This document shows positions 17,097 through 24,280 of a stretch of DNA of 64,000 nt, in pieces. The notes beneath the pieces were generated by a model. The model was not told the DNA's origin. It worked only from the letters and a program-made list of their open reading frames with translations, and searched no databases. A program made the position numbers and the translations under genes. The stretch is taken from the NCBI RefSeq assembly GCF_000787775.1, contig NZ_BBPM01000042.1:1-64000 (forward strand). Reading direction: 5' to 3'. The DNA comes from Streptacidiphilus carbonis. Its GTDB lineage: Bacteria > Actinomycetota > Actinomycetes > Streptomycetales > Streptomycetaceae. The stretch's first letter is position 1; each line of letters starts with the position of its first letter.

Positions 17097-17098
17097 AG

Positions 17099-17176
17099 TG
17101 CGCCGCCAGGGAATCGAACCCCGCTAGCCCGAAGGCGCAGGCTTTACAGGCCCGCATGTGTCCCAGCACTCAACGC
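17099..17176 (-). tRNA. tRNA-Tyr (GTA) with an irregular 5' half
   Basis: Anticodon arm CGGGC-CTGTAAA-GCCTG gives anticodon GTA. A long variable arm (GCC-TTCG-GGC stem) fits tyrosine. The T arm is CGGGG-TTCGATT-CCCTG and the discriminator is A. The acceptor GCGTTGA/GCGGCGC has two G-U pairs and one mismatch. The D region is shortened, with only GTG/CAC able to pair, and U8 is not clear. It may be decayed or of phage type. Confidence 0.55.
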
Positions 17177-17177
17177 T

Positions 17178-17255
17178 TGGTGGCACCGGTGGGATTCGAA
17201 CCCACGACATCCAGGTTATGAGCCTGGCGAGCTGACCGACCTGCTCTACGGTGCT
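17178..17255 (-). tRNA. tRNA-Met (CAT) with encoded CCA and an A1-C72 mismatch
   Basis: D stem GAGC/GCTC, anticodon arm CCAGG-CTCATAA-CCTGG, T arm GTGGG-TTCGAAT-CCCAC, acceptor AGCACCG/CGGTGCC, then A73 and an encoded CCA. Positions 2-7 of the acceptor pair perfectly, but 1-72 is A-C. An unpaired 1-72 is a formylation determinant of initiators, yet the anticodon stem lacks the three consecutive G-C pairs of an initiator. It is the first gene of the array on its strand. Confidence 0.8.
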
Positions 17256-17453
17256 GATGAAAAGCCTACGGACCAGCGCCGTTGCGGGCCACGGATTTTC
17301 TGCCGATCCACCCTGACCGGCTGCAGCACCATTGCCGCCGATCGGATGAACTGCTCCCGCACGCCTGAGGCCTAGGGACTCTGCCCCCCGTGCGCGGGGT
17401 GATAGTGGTTGCTGGCCGGCGTGGAAAACGCCATGCCGCGCGAACGGCGAGGC
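17256..17453. other. Intergenic stretch upstream of the tRNA array
   Basis: 198 nt with no gene that I can support. It should contain the promoter of the minus-strand tRNA array. A small GC hairpin (CCCC-GTGCGC-GGGG) lies near 17386-17400. No integrase remnant or tRNA fragment was seen. Confidence 0.4.
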
Positions 17454-18257
17454 TCAGCAGGCCCAGGGCAGTCGCACTGCTTCGAGTTCACCGTCGGCCA
17501 GAAGGGCCTCGATCAGGAAGCCGGGCCCGGCGACCTTGGTGGCCCACAGGTCGTAATCGGTGCACACGACCCAGGAACGGTCCTCGGCCCACAGGTTGGA
17601 CGGGCTGAAGTCGATCTCCGGATGGTCGTACAACTCCTCGGCGTCGCCGAGGACTCCTGCTTGTACGTGCAGGTTGTCGAAGTCGTGTGCTCCGAGCATC
17701 AGCGGACTGTAGTAGGCCAGGCAGCGGGTGTCCGCTCCCGCAGGGCTGTGCGCACACAGCAGCCGTACCAGCCGGTTCCAGGACTCGCGGTCCAGACTGC
17801 CCTCGGTCGGCGGAGCGATCGAGACGGGCCAGCTGCCGTTGATCCGGACGGAGGGGAAGGAACGAAAGCAGGGCAGGCGGCCCTCAGGGGCCACCGGATC
17901 GCCGCTGCGCTCCACCAGCTCGGCCCAGCGCAGCCGCCGCCACCCCTGGCCGGGGTGATCCGCGCGACCCAGTCTGCCCCCGGTGACCGTCGTCTCGGCA
18001 GTCAGATCGATGTCACCGACGATCTCCATGGCCGCGGTCCCGTCCGCGACCATGGCTCGATGAACGTCGTCGTACGAGAGGCCGGCAGGGGCGCGGTCGT
18101 GTTCGTACATGGCGTTCAGCACCCAGGCCGCATCCGGCAGCGGGGGCGGCATGAAGCCTGTGAGGCCGTCATCCTCGGCGATTTCCCGCAGCCAGTCGGT
18201 GGCACTGGACGGCGCGAGCGACCACCTGTCCGAGAACGACATCGACGGCTGATGCAT
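17454..18257 (-). CDS. Uncharacterised cytoplasmic protein
   Basis: 267 aa from the ATG at 18257; an ATG at 18242 is also possible. The N-terminal part is Pro/Ala-rich. The C-terminal 100 residues contain the clear pattern SPLMLGAHDFDNLHVQAGVLGDAEELYDHPEIDFSPSNL, split here by my reading into a helix and an acidic loop, then WVVCTDYDLWATKV and a final ELEAVRLPW. It is rich in Trp and acidic residues, without signal peptide or membrane span. No family is recognised. It is transcribed toward the tRNA array. Confidence 0.6.
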   Translation of the reverse strand: MHQPSMSFSDRWSLAPSSATDWLREIAEDDGLTGFMPPPLPDAAWVLNAMYEHDRAPAGLSYDDVHRAMVADGTAAMEIVGDIDLTAETTVTGGRLGRADHPGQGWRRLRWAELVERSGDPVAPEGRLPCFRSFPSVRINGSWPVSIAPPTEGSLDRESWNRLVRLLCAHSPAGADTRCLAYYSPLMLGAHDFDNLHVQAGVLGDAEELYDHPEIDFSPSNLWAEDRSWVVCTDYDLWATKVAGPGFLIEALLADGELEAVRLPWAC

Positions 18258-18633
18258 CCCGCCAGGATCGCAGGCTCGGGCGCACAACTCACGCAGCGCA
18301 GGCGAGATCGAACATGACAGGGCCACACGATCGAGTGGCTCGCAGGGTCAGAGACCAGGGGCCCTACGCACAGAAGGTGATCACTGAGTCGTCAGGGAAC
18401 AATTTCAACGGCGTCTCCGAGGCCGGCTATGCCCCCGACGAGGAGCGGAACGCGAACCAGCCGGTCGAGGCCGGCCCGGCCCCGGCCGCGGCCCCGCCCC
18501 CGGCCCCGGCCCCGGCCCCCCCGGGCGACCGAGTTGCGGCAGCCCGGTGCGCTGTGATGCTGAGGGGAGCAGGCGGAGCAGGGCGACGCGGTGCCGGTAC
18601 AGCCGGCAGTTCGGAGACGGAAGGGTGGCCGAG
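18258..18633. other. Divergent gap with an extreme GC simple-sequence tract
   Basis: 376 nt between divergent genes. 18471-18528 is a run of GGCCCC/CCGGCC-type hexamers with almost no A or T. No gene is supported here. The promoter of the SpoIIE-type phosphatase should lie between the tract and 18634. Confidence 0.6.
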
Positions 18634-20793
18634 ATGTCCGGGAGACCGCCGGCGCCGACCGACACGGCGCTGCTGGACGCCCTTTTCCACGAAGCCCTGT
18701 CGGGACTGTTCGTCCTGGACGACGAGCTGCGCGTGGTCCACTTCAACCACTCCGCCCGCGGCATCCGGGGCCTGCCCGACGACGACGTCCGCGGCCACCT
18801 GATCGCCGAGGTCGCCCCGGAGCTGATCACCGATGAGGTGACGGATCTCGCCCGTGCGGTGCTCGCCTCCGGCACGGCCGTCCGCGGTCGGCTGGTGCGC
18901 GGCTTCCCGCCGACCGACCCGACCCGCGAGATGGTCGCCTCGGTGTCGTTGTTCCGCCTGAGCGACACCGAGGGACAGGTGCTGGGACTGGCAGCCGTGG
19001 TCGAGGACGTCACCGAGCGCGAGCAGGCGCTGGAGCGGCTGGCCACGCTGCACGAGGGCCACCGTGCCATCGGCTCCACCCTGGACCCCGCCGCCACCGC
19101 GGACGAGCTGGCCGTCGTCGCCGTGCCGAGGTTCGCCGACACCGCGGTGGTGGACCTGCGCGACGACGCGCTCCGCGGCGAGGAGCTGCGGCCGGGACCG
19201 GTGGACGCCGCCCTGCCGTTGCGCCGGGTGGCGTACCGGTCCGTCGACGCGGCGCGGGCCGGCAGCGTCGAGCTCGGGGACCTGACCACGGTTCCGTTCC
19301 CGACGCCGTTCACCCAGAGCCTGGAGGACCTGCGCCCCCGGCTGCTCACCGGGCTGGACGGCCGGGCCGGTGCCGATCAGTGGCCCTACCTCCGCTCCCC
19401 CGGCGCCGGCCAGGTCGACGACGCGACGGTGGACTCGCTGATCGTGGCTCCGCTGGCCGCGCACGGCGTCCTGCTCGGGCTGGTCGGCTTCTACCGCGGC
19501 CCGCACCGGGAGCCGTTCACCGGCCTGGACCTGGAGCTGGCCGGGGAGCTGGCGGTCCGGGCGGCGATGAGCGTCGAGCGGGCCCACAGCTTCATCCGGC
19601 AGGCCTCCATCGCGACCGCGCTCCAGCGCCACCTGCTGCCCTCCCCGCCACCGCCGCTCGCCGCACTCAGCACCGCCCACCTCTACCTGCCCGCCGGCAC
19701 CGGCGGCGCCTGGTACGACCTGGTCCCGCTGTCGGGGGCGCGGGTGGCGCTGGTGGTGGGCGAGGTCGGCGGCCACGGCATCGGCACCGCCGCGGCGATG
19801 GGGCAGCTGCGCACGGCCGTGCAGACCCTGGCCGCCCAGGACCTGGCTCCGGACGAGCTGCTGGGCCGACTCGACGAGACCATGCAGCGCTTGGCCCGGG
19901 ACAGCGGCGGCGAGCCGGACACGGCGTCCTGCCTCTACCTGGTCTACGACCCGGTCACCGGCAGCTGCGACGGTGCCAGCGCCGGACACCGCACCCCGCT
20001 GGCACTGGGCCCGGACGGCGCCGAGCTCCCGCTCGACGTCCCGATCGGCGCGAGGCTGGGGTCCGGGGAGGCAGGCTACCCCTCGGCCCGTCTGCAACTG
20101 CCCCCCGGCACCCTCCTCGCCCTGGCCACGGACGGCCTGCGCACGGACGGCCTGCGCGCCGGCGCCGACAGAGGTGCGGGCGGAGACGGCCAGAACGGAA
20201 ACGGGCGGAACGGAGAGGGGCAGAACGGAGAGGGGCAGAACGGAGACGGGCGGAACGGAAACAGTCACCGCCTCGCCCAGGTGCTGGCCCAGCCCGAGCA
20301 CGACCTGCAGGCCCTGTGCGACGCCGCCGCCTACGCCCTGGCCACCGACCGCCCCGAGCAGGACGCCATCCTGCTGCTGGCCCGCACCAGCGTGCTGGAC
20401 GCCGACCAGGTCGCCCACTGGACCCTCCCGGAGGACAAGTCCATCGTCTCCACCGCAAGGGATCTGACCCGTCATCAACTCACCGCCTGGGGCCTGCACG
20501 ATCTCGTCGACACGACCGAACTGATCGTCAGCGAGCTGGTCACCAACGCCATCCGCTACGGACAGGGGGCGGTGACCCTGCGCCTGATCCGGGCCGGGAC
20601 CCTCTCCTGCGAGGTCTCCGACGCCAGCAGCACCGCCCCGCACATGCGGCTGGCGGCCGACGGGGACGAGGGCGGCCGCGGCCTCTTCCTGGTCATGCAC
20701 TGCAGCAGCCGCTGGGGCACCCGGTACAACCCCCGCGGCAAGACCATCTGGTCCGAGCAGCCCCTGCCCCCGGGCGACCCCGAACCAGCCTGA
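18634..20793 (+). CDS. PAS-GAF-SpoIIE phosphatase-HATPase signalling protein
   Basis: 719 aa. ATG at 18634, with GAAGGG about 9 nt upstream. A PAS domain (about 10-125) and a GAF domain (about 145-310) precede a PP2C/SpoIIE-type domain (about 330-570) and an RsbW-like ATPase (about 590-710) with N box ELVTNAIRYG and G box GGRGLFLV. Such proteins act in partner-switching control of alternative sigma factors: the ATPase phosphorylates or binds anti-anti-sigma proteins and the phosphatase reverses this. Two metal-site positions are altered: the usual GGDWYD reads GGAWYD (Ala359) and the usual GDVxGHG reads GEVGGHG (Glu377), so phosphatase activity may be weak. Residues 517-541 are five copies of a 5-residue Gly/Asn-rich repeat. 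Confidence 0.88.
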   Translation: MSGRPPAPTDTALLDALFHEALSGLFVLDDELRVVHFNHSARGIRGLPDDDVRGHLIAEVAPELITDEVTDLARAVLASGTAVRGRLVRGFPPTDPTREMVASVSLFRLSDTEGQVLGLAAVVEDVTEREQALERLATLHEGHRAIGSTLDPAATADELAVVAVPRFADTAVVDLRDDALRGEELRPGPVDAALPLRRVAYRSVDAARAGSVELGDLTTVPFPTPFTQSLEDLRPRLLTGLDGRAGADQWPYLRSPGAGQVDDATVDSLIVAPLAAHGVLLGLVGFYRGPHREPFTGLDLELAGELAVRAAMSVERAHSFIRQASIATALQRHLLPSPPPPLAALSTAHLYLPAGTGGAWYDLVPLSGARVALVVGEVGGHGIGTAAAMGQLRTAVQTLAAQDLAPDELLGRLDETMQRLARDSGGEPDTASCLYLVYDPVTGSCDGASAGHRTPLALGPDGAELPLDVPIGARLGSGEAGYPSARLQLPPGTLLALATDGLRTDGLRAGADRGAGGDGQNGNGRNGEGQNGEGQNGDGRNGNSHRLAQVLAQPEHDLQALCDAAAYALATDRPEQDAILLLARTSVLDADQVAHWTLPEDKSIVSTARDLTRHQLTAWGLHDLVDTTELIVSELVTNAIRYGQGAVTLRLIRAGTLSCEVSDASSTAPHMRLAADGDEGGRGLFLVMHCSSRWGTRYNPRGKTIWSEQPLPPGDPEPA
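20182..20256 (+). repeat. 15-bp in-frame tandem repeat in the SpoIIE-type gene, five copies
   Basis: Five consecutive 15-bp units encode G-(D/N/E)-G-(Q/R)-N. Units 3 and 4 are identical. They insert in a loop of the phosphatase domain just after the TDGL segment. Copy number could vary between strains. Confidence 0.9.
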
Positions 20794-20855
20794 GGGCGGC
20801 CGCCGGACCCCGGAAGCACCAGATCCCGGAGCCGACAGAACCGGAGCCGACGGAC

Positions 20856-20871
20856 GGCCCCCCCAGGGGCC
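20856..20871. terminator. Short GC hairpin between convergent genes
   Basis: GGCCCC/GGGGCC with a 4-nt loop, between the stop of the SpoIIE-type gene (20793) and the stop of the convergent winged-helix gene (20893). Weak but well placed. Confidence 0.4.
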
Positions 20872-20892
20872 GACGACCCTCGGCCCCCGGAG

Positions 20893-21441
20893 CTACGGCT
20901 CCTCCTCCGCCGCCGGGCCCTCCAGGGGGAACTGGACCGGGCTCAGCAGGTACTGCGACCGCCCCGGGCCGGGTCGGTTGCCCATCCTGGGCACGATGGC
21001 CGCGCGCAGCTCGCCGATCAGCTCGTCCAGTTCTGCCGGGCTGAGCCAGAGCGCATGCTGCCGGTACCCGACCTGGTCGGCCACCGGATCGGCCTGCCCC
21101 CGGTCCAGGTAGGCGTTGAACTCGGCGATCAGGGCGGTCATCGCGGTGGCGAAGGCCTGCCGGTGGTCCTCCGGGGTGAGCGAGCGGACCGCGTCGGCGC
21201 CGATCACGGCCCGGTCCTGCCGCAGCCGGTAGTGGCGCTCCAGTGCGCCGCGCACCTTCCGCTCCTCGGCCACTTCCAGGATCCCGCCTGCCACCAGCAG
21301 GTCGATATGCCGGTAGACGGTGGCCTTGGAGGCCTCGGGGATCCGGGCCCGGAGCTGAGTGGTGGTCAGCAGCCGTCCACCCCCCATCGCATGAACGATC
21401 CGCAGCCGGATGGGGTGGGCCAGAAGTTCCAGGGAATCCAT
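20893..21441 (-). CDS. ArsR-like winged-helix regulator
   Basis: 182 aa. The N-terminal winged helix (about 3-75) has AHPIRLRIVHAMGG, then LRARIPEASKATVYRHIDLLVAGGILEV, as in ArsR/HTH_20 regulators that lack the metal-binding Cys. The C-terminal helices (about 85-150) probably mediate dimerisation or ligand binding. The start at 21441 lies only 36 bp from the start of the divergent hydrolase gene, and an 18-bp inverted repeat fills that gap, so it almost certainly controls both genes. Signal unknown. Confidence 0.85.
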   Translation of the reverse strand: MDSLELLAHPIRLRIVHAMGGGRLLTTTQLRARIPEASKATVYRHIDLLVAGGILEVAEERKVRGALERHYRLRQDRAVIGADAVRSLTPEDHRQAFATAMTALIAEFNAYLDRGQADPVADQVGYRQHALWLSPAELDELIGELRAAIVPRMGNRPGPGRSQYLLSPVQFPLEGPAAEEEP

Positions 21442-21444
21442 CCA

Positions 21445-21462
21445 CAGATGGTCTCACATCTG
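21445..21462. promoter_or_regulatory. Operator in the 36-bp divergent gap
   Basis: CAGATG-GTCTCA-CATCTG, a perfect 6-bp inverted repeat with 6-bp spacer, between the starts of the winged-helix gene and the hydrolase gene and just upstream of a TACCGT -10 element (21464-21469). Binding there would block both promoters. Confidence 0.65.
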
Positions 21463-21463
21463 A

Positions 21464-21469
21464 TACCGT
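21464..21469 (+). promoter_or_regulatory. -10 element TACCGT of the hydrolase gene
   Basis: TACCGT lies 8 nt before the ATG at 21478; no Shine-Dalgarno is present. Probably a leaderless transcript, adjoining the operator at 21445-21462. Confidence 0.5.
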
Positions 21470-21477
21470 TCTCATTC

Positions 21478-22785
21478 ATGAGACAGGATGATGCGAGCCC
21501 AGCACGGACACGGAATGTGGCGCGGGACTTCGCCGCACTGCTGCGGACGGAGCGTTTCGCCGACACCGTGAGACTCTTCGCGCCACCGCTGCGAGCCGCG
21601 GTCTCCGCGGAAGCGCTGCGGCTGGCCTGGGTCACCCAGACGGCCGCGCAGGGCCCGGTGTGCGCGATCGGCGAGCCGACGGTCCTTCCCGACAGGTCCG
21701 CCGGAGCAGACGGAGCGGACGCAGCCGACGGCTCCCCGGTCCGCTTCCGCATCCCGGTGACCTGCGCGGACGGCGGCTTCACCGTCGTGACCTCGGTCGG
21801 CGGCGACGACCTGCTGCACGGCCTGCGGTTCGCCCCGCACGGCGACGCCGAGTGGCAGCCGCCGCACTACGCGGACCCGTCCCGCTTCACCGAGCGGGAC
21901 GTCCAGCTCGGCACCGGCCCGCTCGCCGTGCCCGGCACGCTCAGCCTCCCCGCCGGTCCCGGGCCGTGGCCCGCCGTGGTGCTGCTCAGCGGCGGCGGCG
22001 CCTTCGACCGGGACGGGACCAGCGGTGCGAACAAGCCGCTCAAGGACCTCGCCTGGGGTCTCGCCTCACGGCAGGTGGCCGTCCTCCGCTTCGACAAGGC
22101 CTCCTTCGCTTACCCGGACCAGATTCCGTCGGACCCCACGATGTCCGGCGAGTACCTTCCGCCGGCCCTCGCCGCCGTCCGGCTGCTCCGGCAGCAGTCC
22201 GAGGTGGACCCGCAGCGGATCCACCTGCTCGGCCACAGCATGGGCGGCCGGGTGGCACCCCGGATCGCCGCCGCCGACCCGTCGATCGCCGGCCTGGTCC
22301 TGCTCGCCGCGGATGCCCAGCCGATGCACGAAGCAGCCGTCCGGGTGGCCCGCTACCTCGCGACCCTCGACCCCGGCCCGAACGCGGACAACGCGGTCGC
22401 GGCCCTGGTCGGGCAGGCCGCACTGGCGGCGAGCCCCGACCTCGCCCTCGACACCCCGTCGGAGCTGCTCCCCTTCGGCTTCCCCGCGGCCTTCTGGCTG
22501 GACGGACGCGACTACGACCCGGTGGCTGCGGCGGTCGGGCTCACCGACCTCCCCATGCTGATCCTGCAGGGCGGCCGGGACTACCAGGTCACCGAGGCCG
22601 ACGACCTGACCCGCTGGCGGCATGCGCTGGCGGACCGACCCGAGGTGACCATCCGGCTGCACCAGGACGCCAACCACTTCTTCTTCGCAGGCAGCGGCCC
22701 CGCCACCCCCGCCGAGTACGCCCGGCCCGGGCACGTCGAAGCGGCGGTGGTGGAGGACATCGCCACCTGGCTCACCCGGCGGTAG
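21478..22785 (+). CDS. Alpha/beta hydrolase with N-terminal DUF3887-like domain
   Basis: 435 aa. The start is fixed by the 36-bp gap and the -10 element; the frame runs open upstream through the regulator and is ignored there. Residues about 10-100 resemble the DUF3887 domain often fused to such enzymes. The hydrolase domain (about 125-435) has the oxyanion region LLSGGGAFDRDG, nucleophile elbow GHSMGG with Ser254, the acid near LILQGGRDYQV and the His in QDANHFFF. It is probably a cytoplasmic esterase or peptidase-like serine hydrolase, repressed by the neighbouring winged-helix protein. Substrate unknown. Confidence 0.85.
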   Translation: MRQDDASPARTRNVARDFAALLRTERFADTVRLFAPPLRAAVSAEALRLAWVTQTAAQGPVCAIGEPTVLPDRSAGADGADAADGSPVRFRIPVTCADGGFTVVTSVGGDDLLHGLRFAPHGDAEWQPPHYADPSRFTERDVQLGTGPLAVPGTLSLPAGPGPWPAVVLLSGGGAFDRDGTSGANKPLKDLAWGLASRQVAVLRFDKASFAYPDQIPSDPTMSGEYLPPALAAVRLLRQQSEVDPQRIHLLGHSMGGRVAPRIAAADPSIAGLVLLAADAQPMHEAAVRVARYLATLDPGPNADNAVAALVGQAALAASPDLALDTPSELLPFGFPAAFWLDGRDYDPVAAAVGLTDLPMLILQGGRDYQVTEADDLTRWRHALADRPEVTIRLHQDANHFFFAGSGPATPAEYARPGHVEAAVVEDIATWLTRR

Positions 22786-22799
22786 GAACGGACCGGGCG

Positions 22800-22818
22800 G
22801 ACCGACGGGCCGTCGGTC
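22800..22818. terminator. Hairpin between convergent hydrolase and kinase genes
   Basis: GACCGAC (22800-22806) and GTCGGTC (22812-22818) pair perfectly with a 5-nt loop. It can serve both the hydrolase gene (ends 22785) and the kinase gene (ends 22840). Confidence 0.6.
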
Positions 22819-22839
22819 GGCGGCCCGGCCGGCGGGCCG

Positions 22840-24168
22840 TCAGGGCTTGACCGCGGCCAGGCGCACGGTGATGCGCGTCCCGTGGGCGGCGGTGCTGCCC
22901 GGCGCGGGTGACTGGGCGCAGACATGCGCGGGCGCGAATCCACTAACCGGACAGCCGCCGTGCACCACCGCTCCGACCTGGAGTCCGGCCAGTCGGGCAC
23001 TGGTCCGGGCCTCCAGCAGGGACTTCCCGGACAGGTTCGGGGTGACGCCGTTCGGCTTGGCCCCACCCGCCGCCGCCCCGAGCGCGAGCGCCGCCGCGAC
23101 GGCGACGGCGAGCACAGCGCCGGACACGGCCACCGCTCGGCGGCGCGATGTCGGTACCGGGCGCCGGGGCGCCTGCTGAACCGTCGACGAGAACGGCTCG
23201 CGGACCGTGGGCGGCAGCGGCTCCCGGACCGTCGCTTCATCACGCGGGGTGCGCGCACCGAGCGCCGAGGTCCCGGGCACAGCCGCGGCAGCGGCACCGG
23301 AGCCCAGTGCCGCCTCCACGGCCGCGCGCATCTCCGCGGCCGTCCGGAAGCGGTTCTCCCTGTCGCGCGCCAGCGCTCTCAGTACCAGCCGCTCGCAGTC
23401 CCCGCTCAGCGCGGAAGCGTGCGACGACGGGGGCGGCGGGTCCTCCCCGAGCCGCCGCCAGGCCACCTCCAGCGGGGTGCCGCCGGCGAACGGAGTACGG
23501 CCGGTGAGCAGCTCGTAGAGCAGGCAGCCGGTGGAGTAGAGGTCCGAGCGGGCGTCCACCGGCAGGCCCTCGGCCTGTTCCGGCGAGAGGTAGTCCGCGG
23601 TGCCGATGATCATCGAGGCCTGGGTCAGGGCGGTGGCGTCGCCGTTCATCGGCCTGGCGATGCCGAAGTCCATCACCTTGGTCCGGCCGTCGCCGGTGAG
23701 CATCACATTCGCCGGTTTGATGTCCCGGTGCACGATCCCGCGGGCATGCGCGTAGTCGAGGGCGTCCAGGATGCCCGCGGCCAGCTCCAGCGCCTCCCGT
23801 TCGGGCAGCGGGGCGCTCTCCCTGAGGAGTTCGGCCAGGGTGGAGCCGTGGACGTGCTCCATCACCAGGTACGGGAGCAGCATCCCGTCGACGGTGTCCT
23901 CGCCGCAGTCGTACACCGCGACCACGCCGGGGTGGTTCAGCGATGCTGCCGAGAGCGCCTCGCGCCGGAACCTGGCCAGGTACGTGGGGTCGACGGCGAT
24001 GTCCGGCCGCAGCAGTTTCACCGCGACCGGCCGGTCCAGGCGCAGGTCACGGGCCAGATGCACTTCCGCCATACCACCGCGTCCGAGCAGCCCGGAGACC
24101 AGGTAGCGCCCGCCCAGCACATGCTCACCCACCGGATCCGCACCCCTCTGCGCTCGCTCCGCCGACAC
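22840..24168 (-). CDS. PknB-type serine/threonine kinase with one PASTA domain
   Basis: 442 aa. The N-terminal kinase domain (about 20-290) has the Gly loop LGRGGMAEV, the VAVKLL lysine (K51), the catalytic loop [14 protein letters not shown] and the activation-segment SPEQAEG. A linker with basic and Pro-rich sequence leads to a membrane helix (about 345-370) and a single extracellular PASTA-like domain (about 375-440) with two Cys. PASTA domains bind muropeptides or lipid II, so this is a sensor kinase of cell-wall state. Classical PknB has three or four PASTA units; one is short. GTG at 24168 is the longest start; GTG codons a little downstream are possible. Confidence 0.9.
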   Translation of the reverse strand: MSAERAQRGADPVGEHVLGGRYLVSGLLGRGGMAEVHLARDLRLDRPVAVKLLRPDIAVDPTYLARFRREALSAASLNHPGVVAVYDCGEDTVDGMLLPYLVMEHVHGSTLAELLRESAPLPEREALELAAGILDALDYAHARGIVHRDIKPANVMLTGDGRTKVMDFGIARPMNGDATALTQASMIIGTADYLSPEQAEGLPVDARSDLYSTGCLLYELLTGRTPFAGGTPLEVAWRRLGEDPPPPSSHASALSGDCERLVLRALARDRENRFRTAAEMRAAVEAALGSGAAAAAVPGTSALGARTPRDEATVREPLPPTVREPFSSTVQQAPRRPVPTSRRRAVAVSGAVLAVAVAAALALGAAAGGAKPNGVTPNLSGKSLLEARTSARLAGLQVGAVVHGGCPVSGFAPAHVCAQSPAPGSTAAHGTRITVRLAAVKP

Positions 24169-24215
24169 CGGTGCGGACCGTAGCCGGGGATCTTGTGAAA
24201 ACCCGGTGGAACGCA

Positions 24216-24249
24216 GCGGCCCCGCGCAGCGGTTGCTGCGCGGGGCCGC
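24216..24249 (-). terminator. Perfect 15-bp hairpin after the ricin-domain glycosidase gene
   Basis: Arms 24216-24230 and 24235-24249 are exact reverse complements around GGTT. It lies about 30 bp beyond the stop of the minus-strand gene 24281-26032 and before the kinase start. Strong U-less terminator. Confidence 0.8.
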
Positions 24250-24280
24250 CCGGCTGACGGACCGGCGGGCTGACGGCAGG

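Noticed and set aside
17178-17255. Initiator tRNA-Met
   Set aside because: Although bases 1 and 72 do not pair, the anticodon stem CCAGG/CCTGG lacks the three G-C pairs that define initiators.
12188-18257. Integrated mobile element around the tRNA array
   Set aside because: No integrase, transposase, relaxase or flanking direct repeat was seen, so the tRNA array alone is not enough to call an element.
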